A stretch of 64,000 nt of DNA from Candidatus Woesearchaeota archaeon (GTDB lineage Archaea; Nanobdellota; Nanobdellia; Woesearchaeales; SM23-78). Position numbers and translations under genes: made by a program. Under the pieces are notes generated by a model. The model was not told the origin of the DNA, ran no database searches, and saw only the letters and a list, made by a program, of their open reading frames with translations. This document shows, piece by piece, positions 9,660 to 17,569 of this stretch (its first letter is position 1; every line of letters begins with the position of its first letter). Location of the stretch: the NCBI GenBank assembly GCA_016930415.1, contig JAFGGS010000005.1, forward strand, positions 1 through 64,000, given 5' to 3'.

Positions 9660-10268
9660 ATGGGTGACTTTCCAGTAAGGCTTAGGCCTGGCAATGAACG
9701 AGACATCTTAGCGTGCGAGTTCGAGATAGAGCACGAGGACGTGCTCCACTTGAAGAACATGTACAAGAGGATATATGACTGGCTCGTGGACGAGGGCTAC
9801 ACTGCAGCGGACGGCCCAGACCAGATCTATGAGACGCTCTACTGGGAGCGGACCAAGCCCACCGGCGCGCAAGAGCATCACATCTGGTGGCGCGCGTTCC
9901 TGACGCCGAGAGACAACCGGTATTACCGTTACTTTCTCAAGATAGACTATCAGACTCTCAACTCAAAAAAGATGGAGGTCATGCGTCACGGACAGAAATT
10001 CGGCACCAACAAGGTAGACCTCATACTCAGGATACAAGCCTGGCTCCAGCTCGACTACAACGACGAGTGGCAGAAGTCGTTCATCCTGAGCAGGTTCGAC
10101 AAGTGGTTCAGGACGAGATTCTACCTTGACAACATCTACAAGTACAAGAAAGACCTCTACAAGGACACTTATCGCCTTCACACGATGATAAAGCAATACC
10201 TGAAACTGACCTCTATAGCCGCTGACTGGGGAAGACCCTTCCACCACCCTGAGAAGGGAGTGAGCTAG
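9660..10268 (+). CDS. Conserved hypothetical protein
   Basis: 202-aa soluble protein, rich in aromatic and charged residues (WWRAFLTPRDNRYYRYF, FDKWFRTRFYLDNIYKYKKDLYKDTY). No signal peptide, membrane segment or known catalytic motif is seen. It has its own TATA-like box (catttaaataa) about 27 nt before the ATG, so it is probably a separate transcript. The base composition is like its neighbours, so it is likely a real native gene. I do not recognise the family. Confidence 0.75.
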   Translation: MGDFPVRLRPGNERDILACEFEIEHEDVLHLKNMYKRIYDWLVDEGYTAADGPDQIYETLYWERTKPTGAQEHHIWWRAFLTPRDNRYYRYFLKIDYQTLNSKKMEVMRHGQKFGTNKVDLILRIQAWLQLDYNDEWQKSFILSRFDKWFRTRFYLDNIYKYKKDLYKDTYRLHTMIKQYLKLTSIAADWGRPFHHPEKGVS

Positions 10269-10318
10269 AAGAGATAAGAGATTGATCTGCGGACCAGAAA
10301 GGGAAGAGATGAACGATC

Positions 10319-11305
10319 ATGTATGACGTAATAACAGTGGGAAGCAACTACCTCGACATATTCGCGCACACCGACAAGTCGCAGCTGATAGGCATAAGGA
10401 CGCAAGACAAGACTGTAGAGTACATATCCTACCCTGTAGGCGCCAAGATCCTGGTCACCCGGCTGCTGCATAACTTCGGAGGGAACGGAGCGAATACAGG
10501 AGTGGCCTTCTCGAGGATGGGCCTCAAGACGGGCTACGTGGGAAAAGTCGGGAAAGACACGACAGGATCCCAGATACTAGCTTCTCTCAAGAAGAACAAG
10601 GTAGCATTCCTAGGAGTGCTCGGCGGCGAGTCAGGCACCTCGATAATACTGGACGCCATGGAGGAAGACAGGACAATACTCACCTTCAAGGGCTGCAACA
10701 ACGACCTGAAAGTCAAGGAATTGGGCTTCTCGAGGCTGAAGGCCAAGTGGTTCTACCTATCATCCATGCTGGGAGACAGCCTGACCACTATGAGGAGCAT
10801 AGCAGAGCACGCAAAGGAGGGCGGGATGAAGATATCATTCAACCCCTCCCAGACGATCGTAGATCACGAGAAGGAAGCAGCGCTGGCCCTCCTCAAGCAG
10901 TCAAACCTAGTGGTGCTCAACAAGGAAGAGGCCGAAAGCCTGGTAGGCGCAGGGACCATTGAAGACAACCTCCAGAAGATAGTAAGCACAGGCCCAGAGG
11001 TTGCGGTGATAACCGACGGCAAGAACGGCGCAGTCGCTTACCGCGCTGGCGAGTTCTACACAGTCAAGGCAAGGACTGACCTGAAGATCGTCGAGACTAC
11101 TGGCGCAGGCGACGCGTTCGCCTCCACGTTCACGGCCGGCATAATCCTTAAGAAGCCAGTCGAGCAATGCCTGCTCCTCGCCATAAACCAGGCAGAGAGC
11201 GTCATCCAAAACCACGGGGCGCAGAACAACCTCCTGGACAAGAAAGCCCTCCTCTCGATCGTCTCAAAAGACAGGCGGCTGCTGGAGAAGAGAAGCACCA
11301 GGTGA
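10319..11305 (+). CDS. PfkB/ribokinase-family carbohydrate kinase
   Basis: 328-aa ribokinase-fold sugar or nucleoside kinase. The N-terminal substrate-binding signature NFGGNGANTGVAFSRMG and the C-terminal ATP/anion-hole signature ETTGAGDAF (catalytic Asp in GAGD) are both intact. The substrate is unknown: ribokinase, a nucleoside kinase and a fructose-phosphate kinase all fit. It follows the hypothetical gene by about 50 nt and precedes the PPDK_N-like gene. Confidence 0.9.
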   Translation: MYDVITVGSNYLDIFAHTDKSQLIGIRTQDKTVEYISYPVGAKILVTRLLHNFGGNGANTGVAFSRMGLKTGYVGKVGKDTTGSQILASLKKNKVAFLGVLGGESGTSIILDAMEEDRTILTFKGCNNDLKVKELGFSRLKAKWFYLSSMLGDSLTTMRSIAEHAKEGGMKISFNPSQTIVDHEKEAALALLKQSNLVVLNKEEAESLVGAGTIEDNLQKIVSTGPEVAVITDGKNGAVAYRAGEFYTVKARTDLKIVETTGAGDAFASTFTAGIILKKPVEQCLLLAINQAESVIQNHGAQNNLLDKKALLSIVSKDRRLLEKRSTR

Positions 11306-11402
11306 CCTTCAACGCCTTTCTCGAAAACAAGCTTCTTAGGCCTTCGGCTACAGGGCTAAATTTAAATACTAGTGCAAGGAATATGAGCTTAAAGGTGCTG
11401 TG

Positions 11403-12944
11403 ATGAGATACATAATAACCCTGACCAACGTGGGGCGGAAAGAGAGTGAGACCTTAGGTTTCAGGGCCTCAGACCTGGGACTCCTCAAGGAGAAGGGATT
11501 CAACACTCCCCTAAGCTTTGTCGTGAACGACGAGGCCTTCGATGACTTCATGGCAGAGAACGGCCTGCGCGCAAAGATAGAGAAGATATACCATGAGAAC
11601 GAGGACTCCTCAAAGGCATTCCAGGAAGTCATGAGCGCGTTCATAAAAGCCTCCTTCCCAAAAGAGCTCTACTCAGAGCTATGCGAGGCTTACGAGTCCT
11701 TAGGGATCGAGCAGGGATCCTCTGCGCACAACCTAATCTCAGGAGGAGACTTGCCATACATAACGCTGATACGAAGCCCATCTTACATTCTCCACACAGA
11801 AGACGAGGAGGGGATACTGCAAAACGTCAAGGGGCAAGACCAATACCTGGCAGCCCTCAAGCTGGTGTGGGCGTCTGCCTACTCTCCAGCGTCAAGGCAT
11901 TACAGGGCAAAAGCAGCAATATCAGACCGGTTCCGGATGGGCGTCATAGTCCAGAAGATGAAGGGAACGGACGCCTCCGCAGTCACCTACTCCCGCACGG
12001 ACTTCAACGAGTACATGATAAGGGTCAAGAGTTACATAGGATTCTTAGACTACGGAGAGCCAGTGCTGGGAAAAGACGTCCACGACGTGGACGTGAACTC
12101 ACTCATGATAAGGAGCACCCAGATAAACTTGCAGGAATATGCGATCCGAAGGGACGTGGACAGCGACGAGCTGGTAAAACACCCGCTAGTCGCGGACGGG
12201 GAGCGCCAGAAGATGAACGACAAGCTCATCTCAGAAGCTGCGAGGCTGACCAAGAAGGCCAAGAGCTTCATAGCGAAAGACCTCAAGCTCTACCTCAACA
12301 TCAGGCAGGAAGCCGTTAGCGTCAACCAAGTCAACAGGATGACTTATGAGACGAAGACAGAAGTGGAGGAGAAAGACATAATCACGGTCGAGACCAAGGA
12401 AGGGGACGCGCGCGAGGTCAAGCACGAGCACACGACGACCCTGAGACAGACAGAGGACGCGGACGCAAAGCTCACCATGCCAGCAATACTCTCATGCGAC
12501 GAGGCAAGGGAGCGAGTGGTGAATGAGCTTGGCCACAAGCTATTCTCGCTGAACGGATTCGCAATGGAATCAGCCGCGAGCACACTGGTCGAGTCAGAGA
12601 GCATAAGCCAGATCCCTGTCGAGGAGGAAGGAGCTGAGAGGCTGCCAGGAGACGAGGAATCGCTGGAAGACGAGGCTGACGAGCCAGAAGTAGAAGTGAT
12701 ATGCGAATCAGCCAAGGAAGAAGACGTCGAGGAAGAGCCAAGAGTCGAGATCGTGCCTGCTGAAGGAAGCCCGGAGGCAGTCGAACAGGAAGTGGAAGAA
12801 GAAGAGACCCTCCTAGAGCAGGTCATGAAGATAAAGGACATAACAGAGCGCATGGAAAGCCACGCCCTCAACAACCACGACGAGGCCTACGAGCAAGAAG
12901 CAAGGAAGCTAAAAGAGCTCTTGTCAAAGGTGAGATCGCGGTAA
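11403..12944 (+). CDS. PPDK_N/PEP-synthase-like ATP-grasp protein with acidic tail
   Basis: 513-aa protein. The first 300 residues resemble the N-terminal PEP/pyruvate-binding ATP-grasp domain of PEP synthase and PPDK: FRASDLGLLKEKGFNTPLSF parallels the GGKGANLGEL...GFPVPPGF opening, LIRSPSYI parallels the AVRSSA loop, and a QKM...T...YSR segment matches VVQKMV. The phosphohistidine and C-terminal TIM-barrel domains of true PEP synthase are absent. In their place is a long acidic, glutamate-rich tail ending in a basic helix. ATP-dependent phosphotransfer without the His domain would be atypical, so the role is unknown. GTG at 11400 directly precedes the chosen ATG; a TATA-like tttaaata is about 38 nt upstream. 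Confidence 0.72.
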   Translation: MRYIITLTNVGRKESETLGFRASDLGLLKEKGFNTPLSFVVNDEAFDDFMAENGLRAKIEKIYHENEDSSKAFQEVMSAFIKASFPKELYSELCEAYESLGIEQGSSAHNLISGGDLPYITLIRSPSYILHTEDEEGILQNVKGQDQYLAALKLVWASAYSPASRHYRAKAAISDRFRMGVIVQKMKGTDASAVTYSRTDFNEYMIRVKSYIGFLDYGEPVLGKDVHDVDVNSLMIRSTQINLQEYAIRRDVDSDELVKHPLVADGERQKMNDKLISEAARLTKKAKSFIAKDLKLYLNIRQEAVSVNQVNRMTYETKTEVEEKDIITVETKEGDAREVKHEHTTTLRQTEDADAKLTMPAILSCDEARERVVNELGHKLFSLNGFAMESAASTLVESESISQIPVEEEGAERLPGDEESLEDEADEPEVEVICESAKEEDVEEEPRVEIVPAEGSPEAVEQEVEEEETLLEQVMKIKDITERMESHALNNHDEAYEQEARKLKELLSKVRSR

Positions 12945-13016
12945 GGATAGCCGCCTTGTCCGATCGCTTTTTCTAAACAAAACATTTTAAAACACTTGAA
13001 TCCATTAAACTAGTTG

Positions 13017-13337
13017 ATGGAAAAGAAGAGGGGGAGGCCCGCGGGAAGCAGCATACGCCAAGCGCTGGTCGAGATACTATACGCGTGCAAGAAAGCCTAC
13101 GGCTACGAGCTCTACAAGCACTACGCGAGCATATACCCTAAGGCGACTATGCGAGTCATCTACTACCACCTGAAGAAAGGGGCTGCGACTGGAGAATTCG
13201 AGGTGGAAGCGATAAAGAAAGAGGAAGGCAAATACAGCTGGGGCAGCCACGCCGAGAAGATATACTACAGGCTAGGCAAGCACGCGAAAGCAAAAGGAGA
13301 CAAGCGAGTAGACGAGTACTTCACGAAGAAGAAATAG
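13017..13337 (+). CDS. Small winged-helix DNA-binding protein with AT-hook-like N-terminus
   Basis: 106-aa basic protein. The N-terminus EKKRGRPAGSS has the RGRP core of an AT-hook. The rest (YGYELYKHYASIYPKATMRVIYYHLKKG) looks like a PadR-type winged helix, with an alpha-rich segment and a recognition helix before a basic wing. Probably a transcription regulator or chromatin protein. It has its own TATA-like box (acattttaaaac) about 28 nt before the ATG at 13017; the TTG at 13014 is not needed. Confidence 0.75.
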   Translation: MEKKRGRPAGSSIRQALVEILYACKKAYGYELYKHYASIYPKATMRVIYYHLKKGAATGEFEVEAIKKEEGKYSWGSHAEKIYYRLGKHAKAKGDKRVDEYFTKKK

Positions 13338-13338
13338 A

Positions 13339-14040
13339 TTACTTTATCTTCTTAAGAAATCCCATCAGTGCGTACGCTTCTCTTCTTGTCATGAAGCTCT
13401 TTGTTATCATCCTCTTCCACATCTTCCTCTGGGTGTCTCTCTTCTCGTCGTTTAGGAAGTCCATCTTCTGCAGTGCATATCCTAGGAGTTTCATGATCTG
13501 CTTCTTCTCAGGCTCTCCCATAGGAGTGTAGCCACTCATCATCCTGCTTGAGAACTCTGCTTTCTTCAACTCGTAGAGGAGGATTGCCAGTGCGTGGCTT
13601 ATGTTCATGGAATCATAATCCTTGCTCGTGGGGATCGAGACTACGAAGTCGCACATCTCAATCTCGTGGTTGTAGAGGCCGTCGCCCTCACGCCCCAGGA
13701 CCAAAGCGACTTCTTTCTTAGATAAATTCACTTCCTGTAGCTTCCTCGCCAGCATCTCCGGCGTGATAGGACTTCTTGTGATGTTGTAATCCCGGCCAAG
13801 CTTTGAAGTCGTTCCGACCACGTAATCATACTTGGAAAGAGCCTTCTCAATAGTAGTCTTCACGACCTTGATATTCTTCACGACACCTTGCGCGTTCTTA
13901 GCGAACCTGCGGGCATCCTCGTCAACATCGCACTTAGGCCTGATAAGGACTAGCTTGTCAAGATCAAAATTAGCCATGACACGGCATATGCTCCCGATGT
14001 TGCCAGAGGTCTCAGACTCTAATAGTACTATGCTTAACAT
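13339..14040 (-). CDS. SPOUT-family RNA 2'-O-methyltransferase (TrmJ-like)
   Basis: 233-aa SpoU/TrmH-type knot methyltransferase, probably methylating ribose in tRNA as TrmJ does at position 32. Motif 1 is LLESETSGNIGSICRVMANF, motif 2 LVLGREGDGL, and motif 3 IPTSKDYDSMNISHALAI. A basic C-terminal helix region follows. The ORF-track start (TTG 14049) is replaced by the ATG at 14040, which lies about 30 nt from a TATA-like ctttaaaag and gives MLSIVLLES. Convergent with the winged-helix gene, one base apart. Confidence 0.9.
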   Translation of the reverse strand: MLSIVLLESETSGNIGSICRVMANFDLDKLVLIRPKCDVDEDARRFAKNAQGVVKNIKVVKTTIEKALSKYDYVVGTTSKLGRDYNITRSPITPEMLARKLQEVNLSKKEVALVLGREGDGLYNHEIEMCDFVVSIPTSKDYDSMNISHALAILLYELKKAEFSSRMMSGYTPMGEPEKKQIMKLLGYALQKMDFLNDEKRDTQRKMWKRMITKSFMTRREAYALMGFLKKIK

Positions 14041-14087
14041 AATCCTCAAGAGGAAGAACTGCTCTTTTAAAGCTTCTCAAAATAATT

Positions 14088-15260
14088 CTAGAACGTGACC
14101 CAGCTTAGCATCTCGCGCAGGATCGGGACTAGCAGTAGCACCAACAGCACGACGATGAGTACGACAGTGATCTTCATCCACACCCTTGAGCCGTCCTTGT
14201 TTCCCCACACCTTCTCAAGGCTCTCCTTGATCATCCTGCCACCATCCACAGGTCCTAACGGGAGCAGGTTTGCAAGCCCTAAGCCCAGGCTTAGCATGAA
14301 TATCCACGCGAAGAGCCCGTTGAACCAGAGTATGCCTTTAAGCCACCAAGTCTCCTCGTTCGTGAACTTCGTCTTGACGCTCACGCCGATCACGGCCTTC
14401 TCAGGATTCTCAGGCCTGGCAGTCGTGGTCACGGAATAATTATTGTCAGCGTTGCCAATGATTATGGTTTCGTTCACAGCCACTCCTTTAAGCGCCTTCT
14501 CAAAGCTCGAGAGATCCGAGACTGTGAAGTTATTGACGAACGTGTACATCACGCCAGCCTCAAGGCCGGCGGCCTTGGCAGGCATTCCATCCTCGACGAG
14601 GGTGAACTCGACACCCAAGGGCTTGGCGACTGCGTCAGTCAAGGGATTCAAGACGAACGCGGTGATCAACAGGACGATGACCGCCGTCAATATGTTAGAG
14701 AACGGCCCTGCCGCGAATATGCTATACTTGACGTAGTCAGGCTCCTTCTCGACCTTCTTCTCGTCAGGCTCGACGAACGCGCCTATGAGCGGGCCGAAGA
14801 ACACTATACCTGTGCTCTGGACCTTGACGTCGTGCGCCCGCGCGACTATGCCGTGGCTGAACTCGTGTATGACGACGACTATGAAGAGCGCGATTATGCC
14901 ATACCAGAAAGGCACGAATATAGGACTTCCAGGGATAGGAACTCCTGGCAGGACAGGGGATATCACTGGCGGCGCGCCAGGCACGAAAGCCAAGTCCCAC
15001 ACGCCCTTGACGATCATGAACATAATCAAAGCCATCCCTATGTATCCTACGCCGATGCCGCAGTAGCCAATTATCTTTATGAGCTCAGCGTGCCTGCTCC
15101 CAACCCTTTCGATCCAGTCAAGACCGAACCTGGTCCTGTAGAGGGCTATGAACTTGGCCTGGAACTCGAACTTCTTCCTATTGGCATAAATGAAGACTAC
15201 GATCGCTAGGTAGAACAATATTATGAACTTATACTCGAGGACTGACGCTAAAAGACTCAT
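14088..15260 (-). CDS. M50-family intramembrane zinc metalloprotease (site-2 protease) with PDZ domain
   Basis: 390-aa polytopic membrane protease that cleaves substrates within the membrane. An N-terminal membrane helix (residues 9-26) is followed by VVVIHEFSHGIVARAH with the HExxH zinc site in a membrane segment, a PDZ-like domain around residues 210-290 (GMPAKAAGLEAG), and NLLPLGPVDGGRM, the third-ligand motif, near residue 340. A last hydrophobic helix closes the protein. It is leaderless from a TATA-like box about 30 nt upstream, in a divergent promoter region shared with the 15354 gene. Confidence 0.93.
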   Translation of the reverse strand: MSLLASVLEYKFIILFYLAIVVFIYANRKKFEFQAKFIALYRTRFGLDWIERVGSRHAELIKIIGYCGIGVGYIGMALIMFMIVKGVWDLAFVPGAPPVISPVLPGVPIPGSPIFVPFWYGIIALFIVVVIHEFSHGIVARAHDVKVQSTGIVFFGPLIGAFVEPDEKKVEKEPDYVKYSIFAAGPFSNILTAVIVLLITAFVLNPLTDAVAKPLGVEFTLVEDGMPAKAAGLEAGVMYTFVNNFTVSDLSSFEKALKGVAVNETIIIGNADNNYSVTTTARPENPEKAVIGVSVKTKFTNEETWWLKGILWFNGLFAWIFMLSLGLGLANLLPLGPVDGGRMIKESLEKVWGNKDGSRVWMKITVVLIVVLLVLLLVPILREMLSWVTF

Positions 15261-15353
15261 TGCAATAGACCTTGAACACGTGGCTTTTTATGTCTTTTGG
15301 TGGCTTGACATGAAAAACCATTAAAAAGATGCTTCGCTTCCCTCAAGCCTAAG

Positions 15354-15950
15354 ATGACTGCGACGAGTGAATGGCCATTAGGGATGGAGCCCGGAGCAAT
15401 AAGCGACCCTGGGCCTGACATCATACTGCCAGGCAGCATGTTTGCAAAACCCTCCATAGACTACCTGCTAAGAGGGCTTCCTGCCGGCTTCATCAGCCTG
15501 ACAGACAACCAGATGTGGTACGCCTGCTACGATGGCAGCTTCGTGGACGAGGACGGAAAAGGCACCAAAGTCCCTTTTGCCCTGGCGAGGGATCCTGGCT
15601 TTGCATATAATCTCACTGCGCGCTTCAGCCGCGCGAACAGGCTTGAAGAGGCAGGCAGGATAGAAGAGCTGTCAATAACCCTTCTTCAGGATCTCAAGGA
15701 TGACCTGTTAGAAGGAAAGGAGCCAGTCTACCTGGTCAGGGGGCTTTGCGCTGACAAGAGGCTCTTTGAAGGCCAGGCATGGCATGCCTGCTACAGCGGA
15801 GCGCACATCCTAGACGACGCAGTGCCAAAGGCTCCTTACGTCATAGTGAAGAGCTACAAGCTTGCAAGGGAGCTTACAGCGTCTGACCGCGACCTTTGCA
15901 GCTTCGAGACTGTGCTGCTAGTAGGCGCGCCGAATATGACCTGCTTCTAA
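15354..15950 (+). CDS. Hypothetical protein with two internal repeats
   Basis: 198-aa protein I do not recognise. It contains two diverged copies of a roughly 55-residue unit: YLLRGLP...MWYACYDG...VPFALAR...YNLTA (about residues 38-93) and YLVRGLC...AWHACYSG...APYVIVK...RELTA (about 125-178). The conserved W-x-ACY-x-G core suggests a small beta-rich fold. No signal peptide or membrane helix is seen. A TATA-like ccattaaaaag box lies about 30 nt before the ATG. Confidence 0.75.
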   Translation: MTATSEWPLGMEPGAISDPGPDIILPGSMFAKPSIDYLLRGLPAGFISLTDNQMWYACYDGSFVDEDGKGTKVPFALARDPGFAYNLTARFSRANRLEEAGRIEELSITLLQDLKDDLLEGKEPVYLVRGLCADKRLFEGQAWHACYSGAHILDDAVPKAPYVIVKSYKLARELTASDRDLCSFETVLLVGAPNMTCF

Positions 15951-16025
15951 AGAAAGCCTTCCGGCAGAGGAAGAGCATCTATCACTCTATAATCAATTCT
16001 ATATCAAACTATATCAGAAAAAGCT

Positions 16026-16187
16026 TTACTTCTTCCTCTTAGGCCTGAGGACCTTGCTCGCGCACTTCCTGCACTTGATGCCGCCAGCCATGACCTTGAG
16101 CGTCGGAGCCCTGATCTTAGACTTGCATCTCCTGCAGACGAATATGTTCTTGAAGTTCCTGTTCTCAGACTCTGCGAATTTAGCCAT
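16026..16187 (-). CDS. rpl40e: Ribosomal protein L40e
   Basis: 53-aa zinc-ribbon ribosomal protein, too short for the ORF track. The translation has the CRRCKSKIRAP...KCRKCASKVLRPK pattern: two CxxC pairs spaced as in L40e and the basic C-terminus. A Shine-Dalgarno GGTGAT ends 7 nt before the ATG. It lies downstream of aIF5A on the same strand, separated by a hairpin and a second copy of the aIF5A 3' end. Confidence 0.93.
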   Translation of the reverse strand: MAKFAESENRNFKNIFVCRRCKSKIRAPTLKVMAGGIKCRKCASKVLRPKRKK

Positions 16188-16221
16188 AAAAAATCACCAA
16201 AAATCATTAATCATTTTTTTT

Positions 16222-16296
16222 AGCCTGTCTTGATCCGCGCTCAGAAAAATTCTGTTTCTGGCGCAGCTAAAACCAGGCTTTCAGCCTGTCTTTATC
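16222..16296 (-). repeat. 3'-end duplication of the aIF5A gene flanking a hairpin
   Basis: AGCCTGTCTTTATC at 16283-16296 is the end of the aIF5A coding sequence. It recurs as AGCCTGTCTTGATC (13 of 14 identical) at 16222-16235, 61 bp further along the transcript. Between them is a hairpin GCGC-T-CAGAAA-loop-TTTCTG-GCGC (16237-16264). On the transcript a second small stem, AGGCT-GAA-AGCCT, joins the gene end to the spacer. The same arrangement occurs at tRNA 3' ends in this window. Confidence 0.75.
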
Positions 16297-16682
16297 TGTT
16301 TCATGATCCTGTCGTTCAATATGACCCAGTAGACGACTGTCATGCCCTCTTTGAGCTCGGGCTTCAAGTCCTCCGGGATCGCCATGTCGAATGTCTCGTA
16401 AGTCTCAGAGTCCATGACGCTGGCGTGGTCGCCGTTAAGGTTTAGTACTTGGGCGTTCCTCTTCTCGATGACCGGGGTCTCGAGCTCGTCGTGACCTGGG
16501 ACTACTATCTGCCTCTTCTTGCCGTCTATCATGCCGACAGCGTCAAGCCTCACCTTTGCGTGTCCGTGCTTGCCTGGCTTTGAGATCTGGATGCTCGTGA
16601 CTGTGCACGCGGCATCCTCGACTACGATGTAGTTGCCTATCTGGAAGCTTCCTGCGCTCTTCCTCTTGACTTCTCCGCCCAT
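16281..16682 (-). CDS. eif5A: Translation initiation factor 5A (hypusine-containing)
   Basis: 133-aa aIF5A, the EF-P/eIF5A homologue that relieves stalled peptide-bond formation. The N-terminal SH3-like domain carries the modification loop SKPGKHGHAKVR, whose Lys becomes (deoxy)hypusine. The C-terminal OB domain follows. The start ATG at 16682 has a GGTGAT Shine-Dalgarno a few bases upstream and a TATA-like atttaaac about 25 nt back. Upstream of L40e in a probable operon. Confidence 0.96.
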   Translation of the reverse strand: MGGEVKRKSAGSFQIGNYIVVEDAACTVTSIQISKPGKHGHAKVRLDAVGMIDGKKRQIVVPGHDELETPVIEKRNAQVLNLNGDHASVMDSETYETFDMAIPEDLKPELKEGMTVVYWVILNDRIMKQIKTG

Positions 16683-16785
16683 CAGTTAATCACCAATCTC
16701 GATTATGTTTAAATTAGAGTACCCTTCAGAGAATTGGAGGCCTTTAAAAAGGTTTCTGTTAAAAAGGTTATTAATTCCTGTTTTT

Positions 16786-17508
16786 TCATCCGAAGAACCA
16801 GTCGAAGAGGCTCTTCACCTTCTTCTTACGGCTACGCTCCCTCTCAGGAGCCTTGGCGCTCCAACGCTTGCGGCGAAGATACCTTGAGAGCTTCTCCTCC
16901 ACGTCAGGATCCTCAAAGGCATCCTCATCCTTCCTGAACGCGGCCGTGTGGTGCCTGCTCTGGCCAGCCTTGTTAGTGTAGTACTTATGCTTCTTGTGAA
17001 GCATCTCGTGATACATGACGTAGTCCAAGAGCAGCTCGTCATCCTCCAAGACCTTGGAAATCGTAATTGTGTTGCTCGCGTAAGTATAAGTTCCGAGCTT
17101 AAAGAAGCTCTCAAGCCCCCACACAAGGTTAGGCTTCTCCATGAAGCCTCCGAAATACTTCTTGTTGACCCGCTCAAAACACTCGTCAAGCACAGGATCG
17201 ACCCTAGTCGCGGGCCGATACTCGCCGATGCCCTTGACGAAGTGATCGTAGAGGTCCATGTTGATGGTGCGTTCAGGCCGCGGAAGATCCCGGAAGACCT
17301 TGAGCATCAACGACTGGATGAGGCCGATCTTTATCTCGTCAGAGACGCTCTTCCACTCGTAAGAGAGCTTGAACTCCATCCAGTCGCGCGTGTACTTCAC
17401 GTTGGCGTTGTAGCTCTTGAACGCGCGCGAGAATTTTACCTTGAGCTCTCTTGTGCTCCTCTCGCCAGGATACAACTCGTAGAAAGCAAGCTGTGCGATG
17501 TTTCTCAT
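16786..17508 (-). CDS. SprT-like zinc metallopeptidase
   Basis: 240-aa protein with the HExxH zinc site in YVMYHEMLHKKHKYY and a downstream histidine pair (SRHHTAAF), as in SprT/Spartan-like proteases. A C-terminal basic tail (RRKRW...RSRKKKVKSLF) could bind nucleic acid. The start is moved from 17751 to the ATG at 17508 (MRNIAQLAFYELYPG), which lies about 28 nt from a TATA-like ctttttaatat; the 81 extra residues look non-coding. DNA-protein crosslink repair is the known role of the family; here it is inference. Confidence 0.85.
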   Translation of the reverse strand: MRNIAQLAFYELYPGERSTRELKVKFSRAFKSYNANVKYTRDWMEFKLSYEWKSVSDEIKIGLIQSLMLKVFRDLPRPERTINMDLYDHFVKGIGEYRPATRVDPVLDECFERVNKKYFGGFMEKPNLVWGLESFFKLGTYTYASNTITISKVLEDDELLLDYVMYHEMLHKKHKYYTNKAGQSRHHTAAFRKDEDAFEDPDVEEKLSRYLRRKRWSAKAPERERSRKKKVKSLFDWFFG

Positions 17509-17569
17509 GGTTACTGCGGGGTGTTGAGATATTAAAAAGTTAATCTTTAAGGTTGCTTTTGTAGGTGTT

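Noticed and set aside
12344-12874. ORF 12344-12874 on the minus strand (Ser-rich)
   Set aside because: Antisense of the acidic tail of the PPDK_N-like gene; Ser-rich composition is the usual shadow of Glu/Asp codons.
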